Positions 27,349-37,100 of a stretch of DNA of 60,427 bases are shown here, in pieces; the stretch's first letter is position 1, and each line of letters opens with the position of its first letter. Where the stretch lies: contig NZ_WWFA01000010.1 of assembly GCF_021698855.1 (NCBI RefSeq), forward strand, positions 1 to 60,427. Reading direction: 5' to 3'. This DNA comes from Lactobacillus sp. S2-2 (GTDB taxonomy: Bacteria; Bacillota; Bacilli; Lactobacillales; Lactobacillaceae). The position numbers and the translations under genes were made by a program. The notes beneath the pieces are model-generated. The model saw only the letters and a list, made by a program, of their open reading frames with translations. It did no database searches and was not told the origin of the DNA.

Positions 27349-27852
27349 TTTAAAGCTAGTTACTACGTAACTATTTTGATGTTTTGGAATGGATTTGTAG
27401 CTAACTGAAATATTTTGATTATTAAATTGGATGTCATTTGCATAAATAATAGTAAATGCAGTACCAAAATTAACTGCGTTTGACCAACTTTTTTCTAAAT
27501 TATTACATTCTGTTAAACTATCAGAAATAGTTCCAGAAGTTGCGACCATACTTAGTTTAGGAATTAAAATATTAATATTTGAACTTAAAATCATTTTGTA
27601 ATTTGAGTTTGTTTTTGAAAGTTTAGCAGCTGATTTTTGATTATTTAATCCTTTTTTTTCAACTTTTGATAGATTTTTATAACTATTAGGATAATCTTGC
27701 TTTAGATATTCTAAAAATTCTTTACCACTAATTGAAACGTACTGTGTTGAAATATTTACTTGCTTTGCATCGCTAACATTATTGCTGATTAATAATAATG
27801 TAAAGCATGCAATAACAAGGAATGAAAATTGTTTAATAGAGTTTAGATTCAT
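27346..27852 (-). CDS. small secreted protein of unknown function (paralogue A)
   Basis: 168 aa with a signal peptide (FLVIACFTLLLISNNVSDAK), cleavage near residue 28. The mature part begins with VSISGKEFLEYLKQDYPNSYK and ends KSIPKHQNSYVVTSFK. The ATG at 27852 follows GAGGAAG; the longer frame has no site. It is clearly related to the protein encoded at 28503-29009, with the same length, motif order and C-terminal SYV(V/I)TSFK. I do not recognise the family. Confidence 0.75.
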   Translation of the reverse strand: MNLNSIKQFSFLVIACFTLLLISNNVSDAKQVNISTQYVSISGKEFLEYLKQDYPNSYKNLSKVEKKGLNNQKSAAKLSKTNSNYKMILSSNINILIPKLSMVATSGTISDSLTECNNLEKSWSNAVNFGTAFTIIYANDIQFNNQNISVSYKSIPKHQNSYVVTSFK

Positions 27853-27968
27853 TATGCTTCCTCGCTTTATAAGAGTTAATATTAATGATAACATCATATA
27901 CTTTAAATAAGTATAATTTTTTTAATTAACGTGTATAATAAATAAAAAATTATATGGAGGATTACATT

Positions 27969-28463
27969 ATGGAATTTAATTTTGAAATAGCACAACAAAA
28001 AGATTTACCGGAAATTGTTACTATTTATAATCAGTCAATTCCAACCAGAATTGCAACTGCTGATACAGAACTAGTAAGTGTTGCTGAAAAACAAGAGTGG
28101 TTTGATTCTTATAATGAAGATTTTCCTATTTGGGTTATAAAAGATAAAAATAAGATAGCGGGATGGGTTGCATTAGAACCATTTTATGGACGACCAGCTT
28201 ATCAAAAAACAGCTGAGATCAGTATTTATATTAGTCAAAGTTATCAAAAGAAAGGTTTAGGACAAAAATCACTTGATTTTGTTTTTAGTAAATTGGATGA
28301 ATTAAAGATTAATGTAATTGTTGCAAATATTTTTTCACATAATTTACCAAGTCAAAAATTGTTCCAAAATAATAATTTTGAACAATGGGGACATTTGCCT
28401 GATGTTGCTATAATGGATAGCAATTTATATAGTTTAGATATTTTAGGACGTCATTTTGATTAA
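27969..28463 (+). CDS. GNAT N-acetyltransferase (phosphinothricin acetyltransferase-like)
   Basis: A 164-aa acetyl-CoA-dependent transferase. The N-terminal TIYNQSIPTRIATADTE and the middle PFYGRPAYQKTAEISIYI are typical of the PAT/YwnH group, and the acetyl-CoA loop QKKGLGQKSLDF is intact. The ATG at 27969 has ATGGAGG upstream; the ATG at 27954 forms part of that site. It sits between two paralogous secreted-protein genes on the other strand. Confidence 0.9.
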   Translation: MEFNFEIAQQKDLPEIVTIYNQSIPTRIATADTELVSVAEKQEWFDSYNEDFPIWVIKDKNKIAGWVALEPFYGRPAYQKTAEISIYISQSYQKKGLGQKSLDFVFSKLDELKINVIVANIFSHNLPSQKLFQNNNFEQWGHLPDVAIMDSNLYSLDILGRHFD

Positions 28464-28468
28464 TTGCA

Positions 28469-28505
28469 TAAAAAAACTTAAGAGATTATCTCTTAAGTTT
28501 TTTTA
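28469..28505. terminator. bidirectional terminator
   Basis: AAAAAACTTAAGAGA / TCTCTTAAGTTTTTT, a 15-bp perfect stem with a 3-nt loop. Confidence 0.9.
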
Positions 28506-29009
28506 TTTAAAACTAGTAATTACATAACTACTTTTATGTTTTGGAATTGCTTTATAACTTACTGCAATATTTTTATTATTTAAGTTAACGTCATTAGCAT
28601 GGATTACACTGAATGCAGTACCAAAATTGACTGGTGCCGACCATTCTTTTTTTAATTTGTTGAAGTGCATTAAACCATCAGATACAGATCCAGAAATTGC
28701 CACCATATTTATTTTAGAAATTAAATTTCCTACTTTATAATTTAAGACCATACGGTAATTTGAATTCACTTTAGAAAGCTTAACTGCCTTTTTTTTATTA
28801 TTAAGATGTCGATAATCAGTTTTGGAAATTCTTTTATAACTTTTTGGGTAATTAGATTTTAATGATTTTAGGAATTCTTTTCCATTAATCGAAATATAGT
28901 AATTTGAAACAGTGGTTTTACTTGCATTTACTGTCTGATTACTAAATATTAAGAGCGAACAACTTGCTATTATTAACAAAATTAATTTATTAAATATTTT
29001 ATAATTCAT
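28503..29009 (-). CDS. small secreted protein of unknown function (paralogue B)
   Basis: 168 aa with signal peptide LILLIIASCSLLIFSNQTVNA, cleavage near residue 29. It shares with paralogue A: ISINGKEFLKSLKSNYPKSYK, KKAVKLSKVNSNYRMVL, PVNFGTAFSVIHANDV and SYKAIPKH. The mature part is basic. The two genes read in the same direction and are separated by the inverted GNAT gene, suggesting a duplication followed by insertion. Function unknown. Confidence 0.75.
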   Translation of the reverse strand: MNYKIFNKLILLIIASCSLLIFSNQTVNASKTTVSNYYISINGKEFLKSLKSNYPKSYKRISKTDYRHLNNKKKAVKLSKVNSNYRMVLNYKVGNLISKINMVAISGSVSDGLMHFNKLKKEWSAPVNFGTAFSVIHANDVNLNNKNIAVSYKAIPKHKSSYVITSFK

Positions 29010-29167
29010 TATAATCCTCGATTCTAACTTTTATACTATGGCATAATAACACTTTTATAAAAATAAAGCTATCAAAGTGATTTTTAATATTAATATTAAA
29101 AATTAATTATGATAAACTAGTTTAGTTGTTTTAGATTAAGTTTTTAATTAAGAAGGGATTTTTTGTT

Positions 29168-30061
29168 TTGAGATTAAGTAAATTAGAAATTAGAGATTAT
29201 CTAATTGGATATTTATTCGTTATATTAATGATACTAATAGCAACTTTATTTAAAGATATTGAAATTATTTTACCTGAAATAGCCGCATTAACAACGGGAA
29301 TTTTTATTTATCAAGATTCTAATTGGATTTGCGAACCTACTAAAATATTTTTAGCTCCTTCGATAACAGCAATTGTTGGTTTTTTAATTAATTTATTATC
29401 GATGAATTATGTTTCAAAGATATTGTTAGTATTATTGTTTGTAATTATTTTTCTTAAATTATTGAGTTGTGCATTAGCTCCATCTTTTGCAACGGGATTA
29501 TTACCTATTATTGTTAACGCTAATCATGTTTCCTTCATTGTTGCTACTTTAAGTTTTACGTTTATTTTAATGATTAGTGTTCATATTCGCGGATCTCATC
29601 GAAAGTTGCATAAGGGTTCTGCTATGCTATATCGTAATATGGCGGTTTATACAGGATTAATTTTAATTTGGGCATTAGTTGTTATTGTATTTCAAGTTCC
29701 ACAAATGATAGGTATTCCACCAGTATTGGTTGTTTTGTATGAAGTTCTCCAAAAACCTAAGTATCATTTTAATTTAGCAATCAAACAGATTATTGCTTTG
29801 ACGGGGTCAGCGACAATTGGATTTTTAGTTTATTTAAATTTTAAATCATGGTTAATAATAAGTCTTGTTAGTTTACCTTTGGTATTTTTACTATTACAAT
29901 TAATTAAGGTAAAAGTTCCGGCAGCATATGCTTTTCCAATATTAGCAATTGTTTTACCTAAATCAATGTTAATGATTTTGCCAGTTTCATCTTTTCTAGC
30001 TTCGAGCTTTTTTTTAATTAGTGTAGTTTGCTATAGAAAGTTAGTTCCTAATATCAATTAA
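29168..30061 (+). CDS. multi-pass membrane protein (HPP-like)
   Basis: 297 aa with about nine membrane segments in two similar halves. HPP-like features are GIFIYQDSNW...PSITAIVGF in the first half and IGIPPVLVVLYEVLQKP in the second. The TTG at 29168 is the best start, with AAGGGAT upstream. It is followed after 17 nt by another membrane protein, probably one operon. Substrate unknown. Confidence 0.6.
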   Translation: MRLSKLEIRDYLIGYLFVILMILIATLFKDIEIILPEIAALTTGIFIYQDSNWICEPTKIFLAPSITAIVGFLINLLSMNYVSKILLVLLFVIIFLKLLSCALAPSFATGLLPIIVNANHVSFIVATLSFTFILMISVHIRGSHRKLHKGSAMLYRNMAVYTGLILIWALVVIVFQVPQMIGIPPVLVVLYEVLQKPKYHFNLAIKQIIALTGSATIGFLVYLNFKSWLIISLVSLPLVFLLLQLIKVKVPAAYAFPILAIVLPKSMLMILPVSSFLASSFFLISVVCYRKLVPNIN

Positions 30062-30078
30062 TAAAGGGGGAAAGTTCC

Positions 30079-30528
30079 ATGATTATTTTCTATAATACTA
30101 TCAGCGTCATTGGATCTGTGATGGTTTTTATTGGAATTTTCTGTTTGCTAGGATTGCTAATTTCAAAGATTAGGCGTATAAAAAATGAGTATAGTGGAAT
30201 TTTCACAGCTCTATTTATCTCTTTAACTGGATTAATTATTATGTGGCTTATTACAGTTAATCCTGTTACAATTAATCAAAAATCGGTTGTCAATACTTCA
30301 AATAATTATCCGAGGCCTTTAAATTTAAGTCTAAAAGATAAGGCTAAAATTAATTACTACTATGATAGTAGATTCATTGATAAGAGAAAAGACGACATGG
30401 CTTTTTCAATCAAATCAACTGAATTACAAAAAGGTGAAACAACTAATTTTAAAGTTATTCAAAAATATCGTAATGAATTTTTTGTTCCAGTCATTGAAAA
30501 AAATGAAATAAAAATTAAAAAAATTTAA
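30079..30528 (+). CDS. hypothetical membrane protein
   Basis: 149 aa with two N-terminal membrane helices (about 9-30 and 43-64) and a ~80-residue Lys/Asn-rich C-terminal domain that would lie outside the cell. AAAGGGGG precedes the ATG. I recognise no family. It is probably co-transcribed with the upstream multi-pass protein. Confidence 0.65.
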   Translation: MIIFYNTISVIGSVMVFIGIFCLLGLLISKIRRIKNEYSGIFTALFISLTGLIIMWLITVNPVTINQKSVVNTSNNYPRPLNLSLKDKAKINYYYDSRFIDKRKDDMAFSIKSTELQKGETTNFKVIQKYRNEFFVPVIEKNEIKIKKI

Positions 30529-30547
30529 TTTTTTAGATATGTTTTAA

Positions 30548-30576
30548 TTGAAAAAGTTAAGAAAGTTTTATATTAT
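30548..30576 (+). promoter_or_regulatory. promoter of the small WxL gene
   Basis: TTGAAA (30548-30553), 17-bp spacer, TATTAT (30571-30576). The transcript would have a ~115-nt 5' UTR with possible hairpins (for example TTTAAAAG / CTTTTAA). Confidence 0.65.
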
Positions 30577-30696
30577 GTTTTTAGAGCTAATAAATATAAA
30601 TTTATTAATATTTATCCAGCTTTTTGTTTAAAAGTTACTTTAAAAGTTAATCTTTTAAGCAAATGAAAATTTATATATATATATGGAGGTATAATT

Positions 30697-31533
30697 ATGT
30701 TATTTAGTAAAAAAAATATTTTAGCTTTAACTGCAAGTGCCTTAGTGTTAGGTGGATTAAGTGTTAGTGCTTCAGCTGCTGATACTGATTCAAACGCACC
30801 TACAAATGTTATCGGTAGTGCTAAAAACGCTGATGATACAGGTAAGAAACAAAACTTTTATGATGCGGAAGGACACCAAAAAGATGGTGCTTCTGCAATT
30901 GTTGGTAAATCTAATGCCCATGTAAGATTAACTGCTGGATATTTAACTCTTAATACTGTTCCAAGTTTTGGTTTTGGTGCATCAGCAGATTCTGCTACTA
31001 GAAAACAAACAGATGATAAAAATGGTGATGTTAATAATGGTAGAACATTAAGAACAATAACTGATAATGATTCTGTTTTAAAAGATGACTCACTAAATGG
31101 TAAGGCTTCATCTAACCAACTAAGTGTTACAGATAGTAGACCTGCAATTAAGGGTTCAGATTCATTAGGTGGTTACACTGTTACTGCTTCAATGGCTCCG
31201 TTTGGTAAAATAAATAATGCTGGTGGTACAGACGCACTTACTGGTGATAATGCTGACGCAAAATCAAAACAATTTATTTTAAATCTTAAAAATCCTCAAA
31301 TTGAAAGTAGTAGTGATAAAAAAGATATTAGTGCAAATGATAATTTCTCTTTAAGATCAGATGGAACTACTAATGGAAGTGTATTGAGCACGAAAAAAGC
31401 AAATTCTGGTGATTCAACTATGACATTTAATACTGGAAGTTTATATATACCAGAAGGATTAACCGCTGGTAATTATGCTGCAAGTATTACTTGGACATTA
31501 ACTCCTACTGCTCAAGACGCAGTATCTAATTAA
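30697..31533 (+). CDS. WxL-domain surface protein
   Basis: 278 aa with signal peptide ALTASALVLGGLSVSASA and a C-terminal WxL domain that binds peptidoglycan non-covalently. The distal motif is clear (GNYAASITWTLTPT), while the proximal one is degenerate (GGYTVTASM where a Trp is usual). TLNTVPSFGFG is the typical start of the domain. The next gene encodes a WxL-interacting protein, and the pair is the standard WxL unit. GGAGGT precedes the ATG. Confidence 0.93.
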   Translation: MLFSKKNILALTASALVLGGLSVSASAADTDSNAPTNVIGSAKNADDTGKKQNFYDAEGHQKDGASAIVGKSNAHVRLTAGYLTLNTVPSFGFGASADSATRKQTDDKNGDVNNGRTLRTITDNDSVLKDDSLNGKASSNQLSVTDSRPAIKGSDSLGGYTVTASMAPFGKINNAGGTDALTGDNADAKSKQFILNLKNPQIESSSDKKDISANDNFSLRSDGTTNGSVLSTKKANSGDSTMTFNTGSLYIPEGLTAGNYAASITWTLTPTAQDAVSN

Positions 31534-31553
31534 TAGGTAATTATCTGATTTTT

Positions 31554-31588
31554 AATAGAAAGAATACTGATGTTCTTTCTATTATTTT
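31554..31588 (+). terminator. partial terminator between the WxL and WxIP genes
   Basis: AATAGAAAGAA / TTCTTTCTATT, an 11-bp perfect stem with an 8-nt loop, followed by ATTTTAC. It would lower expression of the WxIP gene relative to the WxL gene. Confidence 0.65.
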
Positions 31589-31613
31589 ACATAATATTTT
31601 TGGAGGATTAGTT

Positions 31614-32630
31614 TTGAAAAAAAGTAGAATATCAACTTTAAGCATTGTTTTGTCACTAATTATAACATGCTTATTATTTGTAAGTGTTAACACTAAAGCA
31701 CAAGTAGTAAAAGGACTTGCTTTAAAACCTATTTATCCAAGTAATCAAATCATAGAAAATGGTTATTTAAATCCTTTAGTAAAACCTGGAACAACTCAAA
31801 AATTATCTTTTAATATAATAAATTTTTCAAATAAAACACAAAAAGTCAGAATAAGTGCTAATACTGCTAAAACGGTTGGAACCCCGGCAATTGATTATAG
31901 TGATCACAAATTCTTAAATGATAATAAGAAACAAAATAATTTTAATCAGTTATTTGATAAGTCTGTGATTATTAAAAATGTTAGTCCTAATAAACCTACA
32001 AAAATAACTTTCAATGCTAAAATTCCAAAACAAGGATTTAAAGGATTATTATTAGGTGGTTTCTATATTGATAATAATTTATCTTTGAAAACTCAACAAG
32101 GTAGTACTTTAATTAATAATAAATATACTTATGTTATGCCTGTTGGTATAAAAGAAGTTGATAAAATCGTTAAACCTAAGTTAACTTTAGGTGAAGTTAA
32201 TGGTAAAAATATTTTTACTAGACCGCAAGTTAATGCTACTATTTACAACAAAAAACCGGGTCTAATTAATAATATGGATGTAAATACTAAGGTTACAAAT
32301 GAAGATAAAAAACAAGTTGTAAATCAAAGAGTTCAAATGACTTCAGTTGCTCCTAGTACTCACTTTACAATGCAAAATCTTGCTAATACTGATACTTTAA
32401 AACCCGGTAAATATCATATTCGAATTGTTGCAAATTCTGATCAAGGTAAGTGGGTTTTAGAAAAAGATTTTACTATTAGTAATACTCAATACATGGGTTC
32501 GTATTTACAAGCTAACTCATGGTTAATTTACTTAATTATTATTTTAATTCTATTATTATTATTATTAATTGCTTACTTAATCTATCGTAAATATAAAAAG
32601 AACCAAGAAAAGAAAGAATTAAATAGTTAA
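31614..32630 (+). CDS. WxL-interacting protein (DUF916/DUF3324)
   Basis: 338 aa: signal peptide (about 1-30), DUF916 peptidoglycan-binding domain (about 35-155, LALKPIYPSNQIIENGYLNPLVKPG), DUF3324 (about 165-290, NVNTKVTNEDKKQVVN), a membrane helix (about 303-325) and a basic cytoplasmic tail. It anchors WxL proteins at the surface. The TTG at 31614 follows GGAGGATT. The genes at 33118 and 44568 encode shorter, more diverged versions. Confidence 0.92.
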   Translation: MKKSRISTLSIVLSLIITCLLFVSVNTKAQVVKGLALKPIYPSNQIIENGYLNPLVKPGTTQKLSFNIINFSNKTQKVRISANTAKTVGTPAIDYSDHKFLNDNKKQNNFNQLFDKSVIIKNVSPNKPTKITFNAKIPKQGFKGLLLGGFYIDNNLSLKTQQGSTLINNKYTYVMPVGIKEVDKIVKPKLTLGEVNGKNIFTRPQVNATIYNKKPGLINNMDVNTKVTNEDKKQVVNQRVQMTSVAPSTHFTMQNLANTDTLKPGKYHIRIVANSDQGKWVLEKDFTISNTQYMGSYLQANSWLIYLIIILILLLLLLIAYLIYRKYKKNQEKKELNS

Positions 32631-32663
32631 AATATCTTTTAAATTTTAAATAATTCGAAAAAC

Positions 32664-32704
32664 CATAAAAATTTGGCAAAGTTCAATTTTTATGTTTTTT
32701 TTTC
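32664..32704 (+). terminator. terminator after the WxL/WxIP pair
   Basis: CATAAAAATT / AATTTTTATG with an 11-nt loop, followed by nine T residues. Confidence 0.75.
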
Positions 32705-32782
32705 TAAATTTAATAGAAAATGAAAATTATAAATTAGGAATACTGATAGAATTTTTTGATTCCAACTATTTAAAGTTCTAGT

Positions 32783-32820
32783 AATTAATATTTTGATATT
32801 TAAATATCAAAATATTAATT
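32783..32820. repeat. 38-bp perfect palindrome in a 487-nt gene-free stretch
   Basis: AATTAATATTTTGATATTT followed at once by its exact reverse complement, with no spacer, centred between 32801 and 32802. The surrounding gap (32631-33117) is extremely AT-rich and contains no ORF I can support. On RNA this would form a 19-bp hairpin minus a loop. It lacks a T-run, so it is not an ordinary terminator. Confidence 0.85.
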
Positions 32821-33117
32821 TGAATCAAATTATTAATTAAAATAACAAAAATTCATACAAATATTATTAAAATGAAATTAAATAGCAAAAATATTTATAT
32901 TTTATTTATTATCAATTATCTAAAGATATAATTAAATTATGTTAAAAAAAGATTGTAAAGGAAACTTTATTTATTAAAATAAATGTTTTCATTACCAAAC
33001 GACAAAATATTATTTAGATTTTTTTAAATTACCATATCGTTTAAACATATATTATATTCAATTAGTTTTAATATGATATTATTGATAAAACAAAATATTT
33101 TATATAAGGAATAGCAA

Positions 33118-34053
33118 ATGAAAACATACAAGTATATATATATAATTTTTTTCATTTTTTTTTCATTTTTTATTTTTCTCACAATAAGTATAAAGGCTAA
33201 TTCTAATGAATTTTCAACTGTGCCAATATTATCAAAAAAAATAGTTAATAAAGGTTTTTTCCAGTATGATGTTTTACCATTTCAGAAAAAAAAAATTGAA
33301 GTCAAATTAAAAAATTATACCAATCATAAAATAAAAATAAATACTTTTATTAATGATTCACATAACAGTAATGGAATTATAAATTATAATTATAGTAAAA
33401 TTAATGATAATTATAAAAGAAGTAATCCTTCATTAAAGTCGATGATTGTAGGTAGGAGTAATATAGTCACTACTTTAAAACCTCATGAAATTAAGAACGT
33501 TTCTTTTGTAATTAAAATTCCAGAAAGTGGTGTTTCAGGAGTTATTTTAGGAGGTATTAATAGCGAGAATTATGGAGCCAAAAATAAAACCATGTTTTCT
33601 ACGAGTATTGTTCTTAAAAACAATTTAAAAGCTGATAACAAAAGTCTAGATAATTTTTTTATAAATGGATTGAAAACTAACAATAAAAGGGTTAAATTTA
33701 ATTTAGTAAATAATCAATCCTTTATTTTATCTAATTCTAACTTGAAAGTTGAATTATTTGATAGCTCGCAAAAAAGAATTATTCATCAACAAGAAAATTA
33801 TAGTATGGTACCTAATTCTTTCAGTAATTACGTATTAAATAATATTAATTTAAAACCTGGAATGTATAAATTATTAGTTACAATTTATAATAAAAATAAT
33901 TATAAACAAATTAAGAAAACGTTCACTATTGGTGATTTTAAAAAGCAATCATATACTAAAGTAAATCATTTTCTTATTATAATTTTAGTTATTATAATTA
34001 CAATTTTATATTTTCTCTCAGTTAGTTTTGTTAAAAGGAAATATAAATTGTAA
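33118..34053 (+). CDS. diverged WxL-interacting protein (DUF916-type), pair B
   Basis: 311 aa: signal peptide (about 1-30), a DUF916-like domain with FSTVPILSKKIVNKGFFQYDVLPF and a GVSGVILGGI motif, a DUF3324-like domain (FNLVNNQSFILSNSNLKVEL), a C-terminal membrane helix and a short basic tail. It is closely similar in plan to the protein at 44568, and each precedes a giant surface protein. AAGGAATAG is the ribosome binding site. Confidence 0.85.
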   Translation: MKTYKYIYIIFFIFFSFFIFLTISIKANSNEFSTVPILSKKIVNKGFFQYDVLPFQKKKIEVKLKNYTNHKIKINTFINDSHNSNGIINYNYSKINDNYKRSNPSLKSMIVGRSNIVTTLKPHEIKNVSFVIKIPESGVSGVILGGINSENYGAKNKTMFSTSIVLKNNLKADNKSLDNFFINGLKTNNKRVKFNLVNNQSFILSNSNLKVELFDSSQKRIIHQQENYSMVPNSFSNYVLNNINLKPGMYKLLVTIYNKNNYKQIKKTFTIGDFKKQSYTKVNHFLIIILVIIITILYFLSVSFVKRKYKL

Positions 34054-34169
34054 AGAATTATAGATTGGTTTATAAAGGTATATAATAATATAAGTAATTT
34101 CACAATTATTAAATTTTATGTGGTATTAATTATTTTAATGACGTTATTATTTATTAGGAGGGAAAATAA

Positions 34170-37100
34170 ATGAAAAAATATATCACTTTGTTAATATTTA
34201 GTTTTCTTTTTATATGCTTTTATAGTTCTAATAATGAAGTTAAAGCAGCCACGGATATTGATCCAAATCAAACAACAGTTCATGTAAAAACTGCTGATGA
34301 ATTTATAGATGCCTATTTAAAACCTTATGATAAAAGTTATAATCCTAATTCTGATCAAAGTGGTAATTCAAACATTCAAAAAATAATTGTCGATAATGAT
34401 ATTAATTTGAACGATTCCAGCTACAGTAGATATAATGATCATTATACTGGTGGCATAAATTGGTATTGGATGAGTGTAAATCATAATGGTAGTTTAACTT
34501 TTGATGGACAAGGCCATACTGTAGATTTTGGTAGATCTAATATTGCTCCTAATGGTAGTAGTATGCAAGGTCATAATTGGGAGTTTAAAGATATAAAGAT
34601 TTTAGGTACAAGCTTTTATGGTCCCTTAAGTTTAAATGATAAAAATGAAACCGTTACTTATAATAATTTTACTTATTATGGTTCACAGTTAATTCATACG
34701 ACAATAGACGGTGACAAAGTTAAAATAAAAGGAGACTGCAATATAAATTCTGTTCCTTATTATAAGGCTCTGGGTAAAAAAAATTATTCAGGTTTAAATA
34801 AAGATAGAACTGTTTCAACAGATAGTAGCAGTCAACAAAATTTGGAAGTTAGAGATGTTGAAATAATGCCTAACGCTACTTATACAGGAACATCTTACAA
34901 AGATAATATATTTGAGCTTTCTGGAAATTTAACTGTAGATGATGGTGCAACAGTTAATTTACATCCGCATAATTGGGGTAATACAGAACATACTCCTCCA
35001 TGGACGCTTTATAACAATTCTTCTGCAATTTATTTTTCTAGTTCATCAGTCGTGAATATCAATAAAAATGCTAATCTAAATATTTATAATAATAGTGATA
35101 GTATTACTATAAATGATGGTTCAAAAATAGATGTTCCTTCAAATTATAAAGGGAACATATCTAGTGCTATTTTTGCTTATGGTGGTTCAAAAATGAATGT
35201 AAATGATGGTGCTAGAATAAATATAGATAGTGATGGAACTGTTGATACACAAGGTGATTCTTCAGATCCTCTTATACAATTAAATTCTGCTGATATAAAT
35301 ATTGGAAAAAATTCAGAATTTTATATAAATCAGAAGTCTGATAATAATAATGCATATACAAATGATGGATTGGTTTATTTGAAAGGGGGGAATTTTAATA
35401 TTTCTCCTAACGGTAGTATGAACATTGATTCTTATCTAAAAAATTCAAAAAATTCAAACAATTCATATTTAATTGATACGGATGGATCATCAGTAATTAA
35501 TTTTGATAATCCTAAGTTAGTTAATTTTAATACTCATAGTAATTTAAGTAAGAATTATATAATGTATTCTAGTAATAATAACTATATAAATGCAACTGAT
35601 TTTGCATTCTCTGCTAAAGGAGAAGATGCAAAAGGTGAAGATACATCAATTTTGGAAAACTCAAAAATTCCTATTCATAGATTGTTGTATCCGATATCTG
35701 GTAATTCAGTAGATAATAATTATATAAGAGTTCTAGGTAGTTATGAGTATACAAAGGAATTTTATGATTCTTTAAATAAAATGAATAGTAAGCAGTATAG
35801 AGAGATTAGTTTTACAAGAATGCCTACGCCAGTTTTAACACTAGATCATTCTAACATAAATGATTCTGATGAAAGTATAAATGGGAACGTAAAAGATGAT
35901 GATGGTAATAATTTAAAAAACGCTTATATAAAAATATATGTAAATAAAAATAATAAAGATAATTATTTTTCAAGAAATTTTGGCATTAATAATGTTTTTG
36001 AATTAATTAATGCAAATCAAGTTTTATTTAATAAAAAGAAAAAAGACTTTCCAACAACTTCTTCTTATAAATCGGGAGATTCTTTCAAAAATAATACGCT
36101 ACATTCAAGTGATTTTATAAGTGAAAATAGTAATAACCAAGATATTTTTGAAAATTATATTTCTCCATTTACCGATTTTAATAATAGTTCTGAACTTTAT
36201 GAGAAATCAAAGCCTTATTATGCATTGACTGATGACAATGGTAATTTTAAATTTGATATTCCCCAAAGTCTGTGGGAACTAATCGGTTCTGATAATTTAG
36301 ATATGCAAGTAGTAGCTACTTATAACTTTGTTGATAGTAATAAGTTTAAAATTAAATTAAATTCACCAATGCAATTGAATTTAAGTAACTCTATTAAGAA
36401 CTTATCTAATTCTGATTCGAATCAAGGAGATCACAAATTAGTAGATGTAAATCAAGGTGAAGAAGGAATTGGTGATGAACTAGAGTTTAGTACTGATTTT
36501 ACTAATTTTTCTAAGCATATTGATTACAAATTTAATTATGAGCAGCCAATTCCTTTGTCAATTGATGAAAGTTCAATAAAAGTTAATGATGATGGCAGTT
36601 ATAAAAGTCTTAAAGACAGTTCTTATGATTATGAAGTGAAAAAAGGTAATGAATATAAAACTTTAATCCTAAAGAAAATACAAGTAAATCGAAAAAAAGA
36701 TGATAATCCAACTATTAAAAATATAAAAATTAAAGGTAAATTAGATAATAAAAATAAGAAATATAGTTCGGATAGTATAGAATTCAATCCGAGCGTTGTG
36801 ACTGATGGCGGAAATACGATGCAAGGACCCGATAGTTCAATTTCATTTATTGATCCAGATGGGTTAAAAATTTCTCCTAATGATATCATTTTTAATGGTA
36901 GTCATTTATTTGAAAACGGATTATATTATGCTTCTGGAAGTAATTTAGCTGTTGCTGTGAAGGATAAAAGATCAAATAGACCCTCATTAAAATTAACTTT
37001 ACAACAAAATACGAAAAAGTTTACTTCGGATAGTAATTCAAGTAGTAGTTTTGAAGGAGAACTATTTTATAAGAAAAATAATCAATACGTATCAATTTTT

